Positions 1 through 8,819 of a stretch of 64,000 nucleotides of DNA are shown here, piece by piece. Positions within the stretch are counted from its first letter, which is position 1, and each line of letters begins with the position of its first letter. The DNA lies in contig NZ_CP090438.1 of assembly GCF_021441885.1 (NCBI RefSeq), positions 3,348,001 to 3,412,000 on the forward strand, in the 5' to 3' direction. The stretch is from Vibrio maritimus. GTDB lineage: Bacteria > Pseudomonadota > Gammaproteobacteria > Enterobacterales > Vibrionaceae. The notes under the pieces are model-generated. The model was not told the origin of the DNA. It did no database searches and worked only from the letters and a program-made list of their open reading frames with translations. The position numbers and the translations under genes are program-made.

Positions 1-761
1 TTGTCGACTACCGTGATGAGAACGGTCGCTTCGAAGCACGCACCACTCTTAAGAAGGTCGCACGTCTTGGTCCAAAAGCCTTCGAGCAGTGTGCAGGTTT
101 CCTACGTATTATGGATGGCAAGAACCCGCTTGATGCTTCATCGGTGCACCCGGAAGCGTACCCAGTGGTTAAAACGATGGCAGAAAAGACAGGTCGCGCG
201 CTCAAGTCTATCATTGGTGATACGGCATTTCTTCGAACCGTTAATGCGGTCGACTACACCGATGACACATTCGGTTTGCCAACCGTCACAGACATCATCC
301 GCGAGCTTGATAAGCCGGGTCGTGACCCGCGCCCAGAGTTCAAAACGGCGACCTTCGCGGAAGGCGTCAATACGATCAATGATCTCGAACCGGGCATGGT
401 ACTGGAAGGCGTGGTTTCTAACGTCGCGAATTTCGGTGCCTTTGTCGATATTGGTGTTCACCAAGATGGTCTGGTCCACATTTCAGCGCTTACCGATAAG
501 TTTGTTGCCGATCCACGTGAAGTGGTGAAAGCGGGCGATATCGTTAAGGTCAAAGTGATGGAAGTAGACGCCAATCGTAAGCGCATCGGTCTATCCATGC
601 GCTTGTCCGATGAACCTGGTGCGGACAACCGTCCCGCTCGCGGAGGTAAAACCGCTCGCGACAACCGTGGGTCTCAGCGTCAGCGCGCACCAAGACAAGA
701 GTCAGGCAACAGTGCGATGGGTGGTGCATTTGCAGCAGCCTTCGCCAAAGCCAAGAAATAA
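1..761 (+). CDS. tex: Tex, S1-domain RNA-binding transcription accessory protein (3' part)
   Basis: The gene runs in from the left edge; the reading frame is set by codons beginning at base 3 and stops with TAA at 759-761. The visible protein starts in the YqgF/helix-hairpin-helix part (VDYRDENGRF, ARLGPKAFEQCAGFLRI) and continues into a C-terminal S1 RNA-binding domain (GMVLEGVVSNVANFGAFVDI, GLVHISAL). It ends in a basic, Arg/Gly/Gln-rich tail. Tex proteins bind nucleic acid and are linked to transcription or rRNA-related functions. The internal ATG at 111 is only an internal methionine, not the start. A bidirectional hairpin terminator follows at 793-820. Confidence 0.95.
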   Translation, partial: VDYRDENGRFEARTTLKKVARLGPKAFEQCAGFLRIMDGKNPLDASSVHPEAYPVVKTMAEKTGRALKSIIGDTAFLRTVNAVDYTDDTFGLPTVTDIIRELDKPGRDPRPEFKTATFAEGVNTINDLEPGMVLEGVVSNVANFGAFVDIGVHQDGLVHISALTDKFVADPREVVKAGDIVKVKVMEVDANRKRIGLSMRLSDEPGADNRPARGGKTARDNRGSQRQRAPRQESGNSAMGGAFAAAFAKAKK

Positions 762-792
762 CGCTCTGGCTAATAACACAGACTGAAAACGC

Positions 793-820
793 AAAAGAGC
801 ACCTATCTAGGTGCTCTTTT
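793..820. terminator. Intrinsic terminator after tex
   Basis: A 12-bp perfect stem (AAAAGAGCACCT / AGGTGCTCTTTT) with a 4-base loop. A-run and T-run flank it, so it can end tex on the plus strand and the gene at 858-1307 on the minus strand. Confidence 0.85.
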
Positions 821-857
821 GGTATTCATCAAAAGCTATCTCACTCACTGCTAAACA

Positions 858-1307
858 CTACCCAACGGCAATGATGTCCGACGGCGTATTTGGGGCAACC
901 GAGTGCCCATAATGATATCGGATCACGGTACGACGCTTCGCCATTCTCCCTTCCATCAACGCTGCCTGCATGATTTTAGGAGGTAAGCGAAATCGCATCG
1001 CATAGCCTTTTCCTTGCGACTCACTATAGGTATTTAGTGATAGCAGATGAAACAAGCGCTCTATGGGGTCTTCGTTGTCAGACACGTCTTCTTCGGTGTC
1101 ATACTCGGGATGCTCTGCGGGATCCCAAGCGGTGCGCTTGCGCCGTTTTTCCTCTTCGTTGATGCGACGCTCGGCATTGGTGCGCGCCAATTCCACAGTA
1201 GGGACTATCGGCTCTCGCACCTTGTTGTCACGCGCTGCTTGCTCCGTCTGGGGATTCACAGATGGAGCAATAACTGGAGCACTAACACTGTTGGGCGACA
1301 CTATCAT
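858..1307 (-). CDS. Conserved hypothetical charged protein, 149 aa
   Basis: I do not recognise a characterised family. The protein has a Pro/Val/Ala-rich N-terminus (PVIAPSVNP), then a highly charged Arg/Glu/Lys stretch (NAERRINEEEKRRKR), an acidic middle (YDTEEDVSDNEDP) and a more hydrophobic C-terminal third. No signal peptide or membrane segment is seen, so it is probably cytoplasmic. The ATG at 1305-1307 is preceded by AGGAG about 8 bases upstream, which supports the start. It lies downstream of bioH on the same strand with a 134-bp gap and shares the tex terminator. Function unknown. Confidence 0.75.
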   Translation of the reverse strand: MIVSPNSVSAPVIAPSVNPQTEQAARDNKVREPIVPTVELARTNAERRINEEEKRRKRTAWDPAEHPEYDTEEDVSDNEDPIERLFHLLSLNTYSESQGKGYAMRFRLPPKIMQAALMEGRMAKRRTVIRYHYGHSVAPNTPSDIIAVG

Positions 1308-1441
1308 AGGTCACTCTCCTCTGCTGTGAGTGATTAACGCCAAAACCTCAACAACTAAACAGGATTGATTTTCAATCCTCTGACTACTTTATCGGAAAAA
1401 CGGCTCCAAGCTTTACCGATTTGTGTAAAAAACATGCAAAT

Positions 1442-2212
1442 TTAGACGCGTAACCCAATGACTCTTGTGACAAACTCGTCTGTTTCAGTGATAAATGGTG
1501 CATGAGAAGACTGGGCAAAAATATGACTCTGATGAGTTGACATTTGCGCATCTAGCTGCTTTACAATTCGCACTGGAACCAGTCCATCCAAACGTCCATA
1601 CCAACGATGTACTGGCATCGACAATTGCGACAACTGCGGGCGATAGTCTAAGTTATCTAACCATTCCAGCCCCAACATAAGGGCGCTTGGACACGGCATA
1701 GGTCTGGAGAGTACCGCTTGCTTGAGCAACTTAATATCTTGACGCGCGCTCGGACTACCCATGGCTTGAAGCGCCATAAAGCGTTCGATCGTGAGCTCAA
1801 AGTCATTACTGAGCTGTGCCATGAACGCGCTGAGTACGTCTTTCTTGATACCGCGCCACTGCTCTCCCTCCGAAAACTTAGGCGAGCTTGCCAGTGTCAC
1901 CAACTGGCTGACTCTCGATGGGTAACAATGAGCGATATGGGTAGCAATCAAGCCACCTAGCGACCAACCCAACCAAATGGCGCTCTCAGGCGCTTGTTCT
2001 AATAACATGTCAGCAAGTTCTGGCATCGACTGATAGGACACTTGATGGCTGAGTCCATAACCAGGTAGATCGACCGTATGCACCGTAAAGTGTTTGGCCA
2101 ATTCACGGCTGCATGCTGACCAAACCGCACCGTTCATCCCCCAGCCATGTACTAGCACAAGATCCGGTCCTTGTCCTTCAGTCTGCCAATGGACTTTTGC
2201 TACTTCACTCAC
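1442..2212 (-). CDS. bioH: BioH, pimeloyl-ACP methyl ester carboxylesterase
   Basis: BioH removes the methyl group from pimeloyl-ACP methyl ester, closing the BioC-BioH route to the pimelate moiety of biotin. The 256-residue protein is an alpha/beta hydrolase with the oxyanion region LVHGWGMNG (20-28), the nucleophile elbow GWSLGG (Ser84), Asp209 (RLDGLVP) and His237 (SSHAPF). Length and motif spacing match E. coli BioH. The gene is divergent from comF across 82 bp, the same bioH-comF-nfuA neighbourhood found in E. coli and other Vibrio. Confidence 0.95.
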   Translation of the reverse strand: MSEVAKVHWQTEGQGPDLVLVHGWGMNGAVWSACSRELAKHFTVHTVDLPGYGLSHQVSYQSMPELADMLLEQAPESAIWLGWSLGGLIATHIAHCYPSRVSQLVTLASSPKFSEGEQWRGIKKDVLSAFMAQLSNDFELTIERFMALQAMGSPSARQDIKLLKQAVLSRPMPCPSALMLGLEWLDNLDYRPQLSQLSMPVHRWYGRLDGLVPVRIVKQLDAQMSTHQSHIFAQSSHAPFITETDEFVTRVIGLRV

Positions 2213-2294
2213 ACGCTCTCCTACTCATTTGGTTCTTTTTCTGTTTCGATTTGCTCCATGCTAAAGGGAATCCCCTTCACGTCAACTCAGACCA

Positions 2295-2987
2295 ATGCGA
2301 TTTATCACTCAACTACCCAAATTGTGTCACCTATGCGGACTCACCATCGAACGCTCTCTCGGTCATAACCTATGGTGTCACCACTGCCAGCCTTTGTTTA
2401 ACTTTCATCAGCATCGATGCCAACAATGCGGACTCACATTTGAGGGCAGTGCAAGCATCTGTGGTGAATGTCTTAAGACACCGCCACCGTGGGATAAAAT
2501 GGTATGCCTTGGTGATTACCAGCATCCTCTTTCGCACTTTATAAAGCGCATCAAAAATAACAAGCAACCCAGCATGGTTAAGCCACTGGCCCAGATGCTG
2601 AGTAGAAAAATAGACCACCCTGCCCCGTTACTGATATCTGTACCCATGCTGTTTCACCATGAGTTCTTGCGAGGTTTTAATCTGAGTGAAATGATGGCAA
2701 ACGACATCGCTAACCAGTTCTCTGGCTCAGAGTGTGCGCATCACATCTTTCGTAAGCACCGCCATACACGTGTTCAGAAGGATCTCAATCGAGAGGAAAG
2801 GCTCCACAATGTGCGCCGAGCATTTTCGCTTAAGCGATCACCCAGTTTGAAACATGTGGCAATAATTGATGATGTGGTCACAACCGGTGCAACGGTTCGT
2901 CATTTAAGTGAATTATTACTTGAAGTAGGCGTAGAAAAAATTGATATTTACTGTTTATGCCGCACCCCAAAGTCATCCTACGGATGA
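2295..2987 (+). CDS. comF: ComF family phosphoribosyltransferase-like protein
   Basis: The 230-aa protein has an N-terminal zinc-ribbon-like region with Cys pairs CHLC (11-14), CHHC (28-31), CQQC (42-45) and CGEC (56-59). This is followed by a type I phosphoribosyltransferase fold with the PRPP loop VAIIDDVVTTGATV (188-201). ComF (GntX in E. coli) is needed for DNA uptake in naturally competent bacteria; in Vibrio a role in chitin-induced transformation is plausible but its biochemical activity is not established. The ATG at 2295 starts right at the first Cys motif region, as in homologues. nfuA follows after 106 bp on the same strand. Confidence 0.9.
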   Translation: MRFITQLPKLCHLCGLTIERSLGHNLWCHHCQPLFNFHQHRCQQCGLTFEGSASICGECLKTPPPWDKMVCLGDYQHPLSHFIKRIKNNKQPSMVKPLAQMLSRKIDHPAPLLISVPMLFHHEFLRGFNLSEMMANDIANQFSGSECAHHIFRKHRHTRVQKDLNREERLHNVRRAFSLKRSPSLKHVAIIDDVVTTGATVRHLSELLLEVGVEKIDIYCLCRTPKSSYG

Positions 2988-3093
2988 TTCGTTAGCCAGA
3001 TTGCGCATAGGATATGCAAATTATTTTTTGGCATCTACTCGTGACAGGAGTAGAATGGGGGTAATAACCTACAAACTTACTCAGGTATTCGTC

Positions 3094-3681
3094 GTGTCAA
3101 ATCCAATTACTATTACAGAAAGTGCGCAAAGTCACTTCGCCAAACTGCTGGCTCAACAGCCAGAGGGTACGAACATCCGTGTTTTTGTCGTTAACCCAGG
3201 CACTCAAAACGCAGAGTGTGGCGTGTCATACTGCCCACCTGAAGCGGTTGAGTCTAACGACACCGAATTCAAGTACGAAGCGCTATCTGCTTATGTTGAC
3301 GAACTCTCTCTACCGTTTCTAGAAGACGCAGAGATCGACTTCGTGACGGATAAAATGGGCTCACAACTTACTCTCAAAGCACCAAACGCGAAGATGCGTA
3401 AAGTCTCTGATGATGCGCCACTCATGGAGCGTGTTGAGTACGCTATTCAAACACAGGTTAATCCACAACTTGCTGGTCACGGTGGTCACGTAAGCTTGAT
3501 GGAAATTACCGATGAGGGCATCGCAATTGTCCAGTTCGGTGGTGGTTGTAACGGCTGTTCAATGGTGGATGTCACGCTAAAAGAAGGCATCGAGAAGCAA
3601 TTGCTTCAGGAGTTCTCTGGCGAGCTAACCGCCGTACGAGACATGACTGAGCACGATCGTGGCGAACATTCCTATTACTGA
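3094..3681 (+). CDS. nfuA: NfuA, Fe-S cluster carrier protein
   Basis: NfuA carries and delivers [4Fe-4S] clusters to apoproteins, notably under oxidative or iron stress. I chose the GTG at 3094-3096 (protein MSNPITITES..., 195 aa), which matches the family length. An in-frame ATG 153 bp upstream would add 51 residues unrelated to the family. The N-terminal part is a degenerate A-type carrier domain, and the C-terminal Nfu domain contains the cluster-binding CxxC (GGCNGCSM). The gene is followed by a hairpin terminator at 3719-3753. Confidence 0.94.
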   Translation: MSNPITITESAQSHFAKLLAQQPEGTNIRVFVVNPGTQNAECGVSYCPPEAVESNDTEFKYEALSAYVDELSLPFLEDAEIDFVTDKMGSQLTLKAPNAKMRKVSDDAPLMERVEYAIQTQVNPQLAGHGGHVSLMEITDEGIAIVQFGGGCNGCSMVDVTLKEGIEKQLLQEFSGELTAVRDMTEHDRGEHSYY

Positions 3682-3718
3682 TCGCTGCAACCGCTAATTG
3701 CAAACCAGTATTTGAATC

Positions 3719-3753
3719 AGAGCGCCGAGGTAATCCTTTGCGCTCTTTTTTTT
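3719..3753 (+). terminator. Intrinsic terminator after nfuA
   Basis: Stem AGAGCGC / GCGCTCT, extended inside by AGG / CCT around a TAAT loop, followed by a run of eight or more T. Confidence 0.85.
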
Positions 3754-3863
3754 AAGCGTTCCATTTGGCGCGCGACTATTTCCTATATATATTAATGACA
3801 AACAGACTATTCGTACCATAGGCTCACACGACTTCGTTATGGTACTAGCCAAGGAGAAAGCCC

Positions 3864-4421
3864 ATGCCGTCCAAAAAAGGACCTGAGATCTTAGCCCAAA
3901 AGACCGTTGCCGAATCTAGGCTATTCAAAATTGAGGCATTAGACTTAGCGTTTTCCAATGGCACCAAGCGTACCTACGAGCGCATGAAACCGAGTGGTCG
4001 TAACGCCGTGATGATGGTGCCTATTACCGAGCATGGTGACATCTTATTGGTTCGTGAATATGCAGCGGGTACTGAGCGATATGAGCTTGGCTTCCCGAAA
4101 GGGCTTATCGACCTTGGCGAAAGTCCTGAACAAGCCGCCGTTCGTGAGCTGAAAGAAGAAATTGGCTTTGGTGCCAACACACTCACCCCTCTCAAAGAGG
4201 TCATTTTGGCTCCTTCTTATTTTTCGAGCCGCATGACGCTATTCGTTGCTCAAGATCTCTTCCCTGAGCAGCTCGAGGGTGATGAACCCGAACCTCTAGA
4301 AATCGTAAAGTGGCCGCTAGCTCAAGCCGATGAGCTACTCACCCATCTCGACTTCTCTGAGGCTCGCAGTATAACCGCATTGTTATTGATGCTAAGAATG
4401 AAGTCAGAATTGGGGTTGTAA
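3864..4421 (+). CDS. nudE: NudE, ADP compounds hydrolase (Nudix)
   Basis: NudE hydrolyses ADP-ribose, AP3A and NADH-type ADP compounds. The 185-aa protein carries a complete Nudix box beginning at Gly80 (GLIDLGES then RELKEEIGF, 80-102). AAGGAG lies just upstream of the ATG at 3864. The stop codon is separated from the next gene's GTG start by one base, so nudE and cysQ are translationally adjacent. The pairing fits a shared nucleotide-salvage role: removal of ADP-type compounds and 3',5'-bisphosphonucleotides. Confidence 0.94.
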   Translation: MPSKKGPEILAQKTVAESRLFKIEALDLAFSNGTKRTYERMKPSGRNAVMMVPITEHGDILLVREYAAGTERYELGFPKGLIDLGESPEQAAVRELKEEIGFGANTLTPLKEVILAPSYFSSRMTLFVAQDLFPEQLEGDEPEPLEIVKWPLAQADELLTHLDFSEARSITALLLMLRMKSELGL

Positions 4422-4422
4422 C

Positions 4423-5250
4423 GTGACAACAAGACACTTAGATCTATCGCACCATCTTCCTGATGTCATCGACATCGCGCGTCAAGCCGGGCAGCTTATT
4501 CTCGATATCTATGAGAATAAAGAGTACGAGGCTTACACCAAAAACGATGACACTCCGGTAACCAGTGCTGACTTAGCGGCGCACAAGCTGATAGTCGAAA
4601 AGCTCTCGAACCTGACACCAGACATCCCAGTCCTTTCCGAAGAGGCCGCGGATATCAGCCTCGAGCAGCGTTCTCAATGGGATACGTATTGGCTCGTGGA
4701 CCCACTTGATGGCACACAAGAGTTCATCGCACGTAGTGGCGATTTCGCCACCATTATCGCTCTGGTCAGCAACAATAAGCCGATAATGGGAGTCGTGTAC
4801 GCGCCAGTATCAGGCGTGACCTATCACGCTTATGAAGGCAAAGGGGCGTGGAAAATACCAAGCCTGGGTGAGAGCTTGCGTATTAAGGTGCTCAAGCACG
4901 AGCTACCCAACCAATCTATCGCTATTGCAATAAGCCGTCGCCAGAATATCAACCGCATCACTCAGCGTATGAGCTCGGCATGGAATTATGACTTGGTTCC
5001 CCTCGGCTCCGCGGCCCTTAAAGCCTGCTTAGTTGCAGAGGGCGCTGTAGATTGCTATCTGCGCTTAGGACCAACGGGTGAGTGGGATACTGCCGCTACA
5101 CAGTGCATCGTCGAAGAAGCCGGTGGCACCATTCTCGATACCGAACTTCAACCACTCTCTTACAATGAAAGAGAGACTTTGGAGAACCCAAACTTTATCG
5201 TGATAGGCGATCGAGACTTACCTTGGGACCAGATTCTCATTCAACAGTAG
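4423..5250 (+). CDS. cysQ: CysQ, 3'(2'),5'-bisphosphate nucleotidase
   Basis: CysQ converts 3'-phosphoadenosine 5'-phosphate (PAP), a by-product of sulfate assimilation, to AMP. The 275-aa protein belongs to the inositol monophosphatase superfamily: metal-binding SEE (72-74), DPLDGT (93-98) and the C-terminal WDTAAT motif are present. It starts at a GTG one base after the nudE stop; no closer ATG is in frame. A strong bidirectional terminator follows. Confidence 0.94.
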   Translation: MTTRHLDLSHHLPDVIDIARQAGQLILDIYENKEYEAYTKNDDTPVTSADLAAHKLIVEKLSNLTPDIPVLSEEAADISLEQRSQWDTYWLVDPLDGTQEFIARSGDFATIIALVSNNKPIMGVVYAPVSGVTYHAYEGKGAWKIPSLGESLRIKVLKHELPNQSIAIAISRRQNINRITQRMSSAWNYDLVPLGSAALKACLVAEGAVDCYLRLGPTGEWDTAATQCIVEEAGGTILDTELQPLSYNERETLENPNFIVIGDRDLPWDQILIQQ

Positions 5251-5270
5251 GCAGCGTCAGTTGCTACATG

Positions 5271-5309
5271 AACATTAAAAAAGGAGGCTATGCCTCCTTT
5301 TTTAATGTT
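5271..5309. terminator. Bidirectional terminator between cysQ and gspN
   Basis: Long perfect stem (AACATTAAAAAAGGAGGC and its complement) with a 3-base loop. It is A/T-tracted on both sides and placed between convergent genes. Confidence 0.9.
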
Positions 5310-5329
5310 CTACCTTCTATCACAGCGCA

Positions 5330-6091
5330 CTAGAAGCGGCCTTGATAGTTAAACGAGTAACGCCCCTGCCCATCTGGATTGCCTAGCCAGCTCAACTGCT
5401 GGCGCATACCGTTTGGGAACTCATCTTCAGGTTTAAACCACGCCTCAGATTGATACTGACGATTGGGGGTCACACTGGCTGAAAACTCGCTCGACACTTG
5501 ATTGCTGCTTTGACTACCTTTTGCCGACAACACGCTCTCGCTACATGACAAATCAACAATAGTCGGACCGAGACCAAGACTGCCAATCGGTGATTCTATA
5601 TACCCAGCATTCCACGATAAGCTACCATCTCCGCTCGCACACCAAGGTGAGGCGTAGTTTAGCGATTTAATCGCCAGCTCTAACTGGCCACCCGCTTTGA
5701 TCGGGACTGGCACCGGCGCATATTGCACGACGGTATCTGCTGGAATCGACGCGAGGACATTCTCTAAATAAGCCCCAGACATACCGACACCTAAGTTACC
5801 GCGCCCAGACAAACCTAAAGCACTGCCTCGACCAAAACGCACAGCGTATTCAGGAGAGAGTGTCATCAGGCTCGACCAACTGAACTGCCACGACACATCA
5901 CCAATAGAATAGTTTTGTACTCGCACATTTTGTGCGCTGCCCTGCCAAATAGTGCCTGTGGTACCATCGAGCGCCAGCTCTCGCGGCATTGGGGCGTAAC
6001 TCAATACTATGCTGGCAGGAAGATGATAGATCGCACTCGCTACGAATACGGTGGTACCTAATAAACAGTACTTGATGACCTTCTTGATCAC
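5330..6091 (-). CDS. gspN: GspN/EpsN, type II secretion system protein N
   Basis: Last gene of the type II secretion operon. The 253-aa protein has one N-terminal membrane segment (about residues 7-25) and a large periplasmic part, typical of GspN. GspN is an accessory component, present in Vibrio and some other systems and not always essential. It starts one base after the gspM stop. Confidence 0.92.
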   Translation of the reverse strand: MIKKVIKYCLLGTTVFVASAIYHLPASIVLSYAPMPRELALDGTTGTIWQGSAQNVRVQNYSIGDVSWQFSWSSLMTLSPEYAVRFGRGSALGLSGRGNLGVGMSGAYLENVLASIPADTVVQYAPVPVPIKAGGQLELAIKSLNYASPWCASGDGSLSWNAGYIESPIGSLGLGPTIVDLSCSESVLSAKGSQSSNQVSSEFSASVTPNRQYQSEAWFKPEDEFPNGMRQQLSWLGNPDGQGRYSFNYQGRF

Positions 6092-6589
6092 TTAGCCACC
6101 CCTCGTAAATTGCAGTCGGTTTACCTCTATGACACCGCTTTGATCTGCTTTATCGATATCTAGAATCTCAACCGTCACACCATGGTTGTCTTGCAAATAA
6201 AACAGCCAGTTGACGAAAAACTCGAATGGAATCGGTTTAATCCAAACCTGAAGCTGGTCATTACGAGGCTGCATACGAATCAGTTCAATACTGAAGCGGT
6301 TAGTCGATGAGGTAATCACTCGGTTGAGAGGCTCTTTTGATACCACGACACCACCCGCTTGTCTTTGCTGGGAGATATCATCTGCCTTTTGCTTTACCCA
6401 ACTGAGCAGTTGACGCTCCGACTGAATGCGTGACTGAGCCATCTCGGTGCGCTGTGCAAAGGGAGCCAGAATGCCCCAATAAATGATGCCGAGCACAGTG
6501 ACCAGCGAACAAGCGATCACTAAGCGCTGCTCACGCTGGCTAATACTCAGCCACCAGCTTTGAAGATTAAGTAATAGTCCTTTCATCAC
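6092..6589 (-). CDS. gspM: GspM/EpsM, inner membrane platform protein
   Basis: The 165-aa bitopic protein has one transmembrane segment near residues 24-42 (LVIACSLVTVLGIIYWGIL) after a short cytoplasmic arm, then a coiled-coil-like stretch and a ferredoxin-like periplasmic domain. GspM dimerises and binds GspL in the inner membrane platform of the secretion machine. Spacing to gspL is 3 bp. Confidence 0.93.
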   Translation of the reverse strand: MMKGLLLNLQSWWLSISQREQRLVIACSLVTVLGIIYWGILAPFAQRTEMAQSRIQSERQLLSWVKQKADDISQQRQAGGVVVSKEPLNRVITSSTNRFSIELIRMQPRNDQLQVWIKPIPFEFFVNWLFYLQDNHGVTVEILDIDKADQSGVIEVNRLQFTRGG

Positions 6590-6592
6590 GCC

Positions 6593-7825
6593 CTACTTCT
6601 TCTTAAGTACAAAGTTACCCATGACCACTTCGCCATTACGGTTGAGTGGACCTTGCGTTACTTCAAATTGCGTTTCTAGCTTCACTCGCGCGGCTTCAAA
6701 ACTATCAAAATCGCGACTGGTCACATTCATGCGAACTTCATTGCGGTTACCGTCAAAGGTGAAGCTCTGGACCTGCATACCATTCACCTGTCCCACGGTA
6801 TCGGGCAGTTTCGATAGCCACTCCAATACCGACTCACTGGACAAATCACTTCCGCCTAGACGCTTAAGCTCATCGTCCATTTGTCGCTTAAGGTAACTCA
6901 CCGTTGGGATACGTTGTTTATCTGGCAGTACCGCTCTGAAAATACGCTCACTTTCAGCTCGGTAGGCAGCCGCTTGAGATTCGTACTGATTCACCAGCAC
7001 AATTTGCTGCGCAACGAGTGCTACAACAAGAATGGAGGCAGCAATAGCGACTTTTTGCCAAACCTTCCAATGTCTTAAAAAGGATGCCTTCGGTTTAAAG
7101 TCACCCGTCATTAGATTGGCACCACTCTCTACGGTACCTTTCGACAACAATGCCATTGCAGGCTCTGGCGGCATGCTGTGCCAGTCAATATGCTCTGAGC
7201 GCTCAACGAAGGATGTCGGGACGGGAGAGTAGCTCTCTATCGCGACTTTGCTCTCATCTTCACTCTCCGACACCAGCAAATAATCGGAATCGATCACCGC
7301 GTCCATCCAGCCTTCATCTACGACCAGACCGCGCTGGTTCGCCGTACGAAACAGCCATTGACCATCAAGGTGGATAGCACTGACCTGCTCCGTTTGAGGC
7401 AAAGCGAGCACATCAGGGATAACCTTTTTGACTTCGATTCCCTGTTCAGCAAAGCTTTGAATAACATGCGCCAGATATTGACGGTCTACCGCTGCAATAG
7501 ACGCACTGCCACCCTGCTTGCTAAATATGGTGAAATGCAGCTCATCGACGTCCTGAGCAATATCGTCTTCGACAAGAAATGGCAGCATAGTCTCGAACTG
7601 ACGTGCACCACCCTGCGGGATCTCGACATCAGCAAAGTGCACGTCCTGTCCACTTAGCATCAATAGCGTCACACGCTGCTGTGCATACTCTTTAATGTCA
7701 GCGAGCTGGTCGAGGTTGTTAAGCTCTCCGCTGGCTATCACTTCTTGCTGACTAGTTGACCATACAGCCCAATGTATTTGGCTATCTGGTTGGCTATTCA
7801 GGCGAACGGTTAAGAACTCGCTCAC
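6593..7825 (-). CDS. gspL: GspL/EpsL, platform protein anchoring the GspE ATPase
   Basis: GspL links the cytoplasmic ATPase GspE to GspM. The 410-aa protein has an actin-like cytoplasmic domain, one membrane segment at about 259-279 (VAIAASILVVALVAQQIVLV) and a periplasmic ferredoxin-like domain. I chose the GTG at 7823-7825 (protein MSEFLTVRL...) because GGAGG lies 5 bases upstream and family members start at this position. A TTG four codons earlier would lie inside the ribosome binding site. The start overlaps the end of gspK by 32 bp. Confidence 0.93.
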   Translation of the reverse strand: MSEFLTVRLNSQPDSQIHWAVWSTSQQEVIASGELNNLDQLADIKEYAQQRVTLLMLSGQDVHFADVEIPQGGARQFETMLPFLVEDDIAQDVDELHFTIFSKQGGSASIAAVDRQYLAHVIQSFAEQGIEVKKVIPDVLALPQTEQVSAIHLDGQWLFRTANQRGLVVDEGWMDAVIDSDYLLVSESEDESKVAIESYSPVPTSFVERSEHIDWHSMPPEPAMALLSKGTVESGANLMTGDFKPKASFLRHWKVWQKVAIAASILVVALVAQQIVLVNQYESQAAAYRAESERIFRAVLPDKQRIPTVSYLKRQMDDELKRLGGSDLSSESVLEWLSKLPDTVGQVNGMQVQSFTFDGNRNEVRMNVTSRDFDSFEAARVKLETQFEVTQGPLNRNGEVVMGNFVLKKK

Positions 7826-8819
7826 TAAATCCTCCAAATCGACGACGGACTACCGTCACTTCCTGTCTATCTTGACTAAAAAACAAGCTGCGCAGTCGCA
7901 TTCGCGACTCTCCAACGACAACCTGTGTGTCCATTTCAAAATAGGCGCTGTCTACAGCAAGATACTGTTGGGCTTGCTGTTTGGTGTTACTGTCTACACT
8001 GGCCATTTGAGACTCGGCCATAAACTTATCGATACCTGACCAACCGTCAAAGGGGCGGTTTTCAATCAGCTGTCTCGCATTCTCTACCGATAGACTCGGC
8101 GCAAACAGCGCTGACAGCAGCTCCGCTTGCTCCACGACTATCGTGTTTACATTTAGGCGCCAATCTGCGGTAGGTAGCGCACATACAACGGGCGACATTT
8201 TCAGCATGGCGTCACCGCTCATCTGGTTAATCGCTCTCAGCTCTGTACTGTCAGCGACGAATCCATTAGGAGCCACATAGCTTGGTGACAAGGACTCATA
8301 GTAGCTATCCCCCACACCGGATACCGACCTCACGCTGGTCTCTTTATTAACGAACTCCCACGTCGAGTCCGCAACCTGTTCCGCTTGGTAATTCTCCACG
8401 CCAGTTTCTTCAAGCAGCTCTTGGAAAAAACGCACCAGAAATGGCTTAGTGGCGCTGTTTGTCGCTGGCTGCACCGTAGAGAGCGCATTGATATTAAAGC
8501 ACGCCTGCATATCACGGATATAGCCAGTCGCCTCGCCGTAATCAAGTGGATACGTCCGCTCTTCAATCGCCCATGGCTGGTTGAGGTTAACGCTGTCCTT
8601 ATTGTCTTTATAGCTCTCTTTTATGGCCACCGATGCCAAAGCTTCAACGCCAATCGCATACCAATACGCTTGTTGATAATTTACCTGATTCGACGCACGG
8701 GTAAATTGGCTAAATAGGCGCTCTGACATCGTTGCAGCGATTGAAACCATAATGGCAAGTAACAGCAGAATCACAATCAACGCGACCCCTTTTTGGGATT
8801 TAGCCATCACTCTTCTCAT
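7794..8819 (-). CDS. gspK: GspK/EpsK, minor pseudopilin at the pseudopilus tip
   Basis: The 341-aa protein starts with a type IV prepilin leader; the predicted cleavage is after Gly11 (KSQKG / VALIVILLLLA). The residue at mature position 5 is Val and not Glu, the expected feature of GspK, which caps the pseudopilus with GspI and GspJ. The large C-terminal region contains the alpha-helical domain typical of GspK. It overlaps gspJ by 4 bp and gspL by 32 bp, suggesting coupled translation. Confidence 0.93.
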   Translation of the reverse strand: MRRVMAKSQKGVALIVILLLLAIMVSIAATMSERLFSQFTRASNQVNYQQAYWYAIGVEALASVAIKESYKDNKDSVNLNQPWAIEERTYPLDYGEATGYIRDMQACFNINALSTVQPATNSATKPFLVRFFQELLEETGVENYQAEQVADSTWEFVNKETSVRSVSGVGDSYYESLSPSYVAPNGFVADSTELRAINQMSGDAMLKMSPVVCALPTADWRLNVNTIVVEQAELLSALFAPSLSVENARQLIENRPFDGWSGIDKFMAESQMASVDSNTKQQAQQYLAVDSAYFEMDTQVVVGESRMRLRSLFFSQDRQEVTVVRRRFGGFSERVLNRSPE

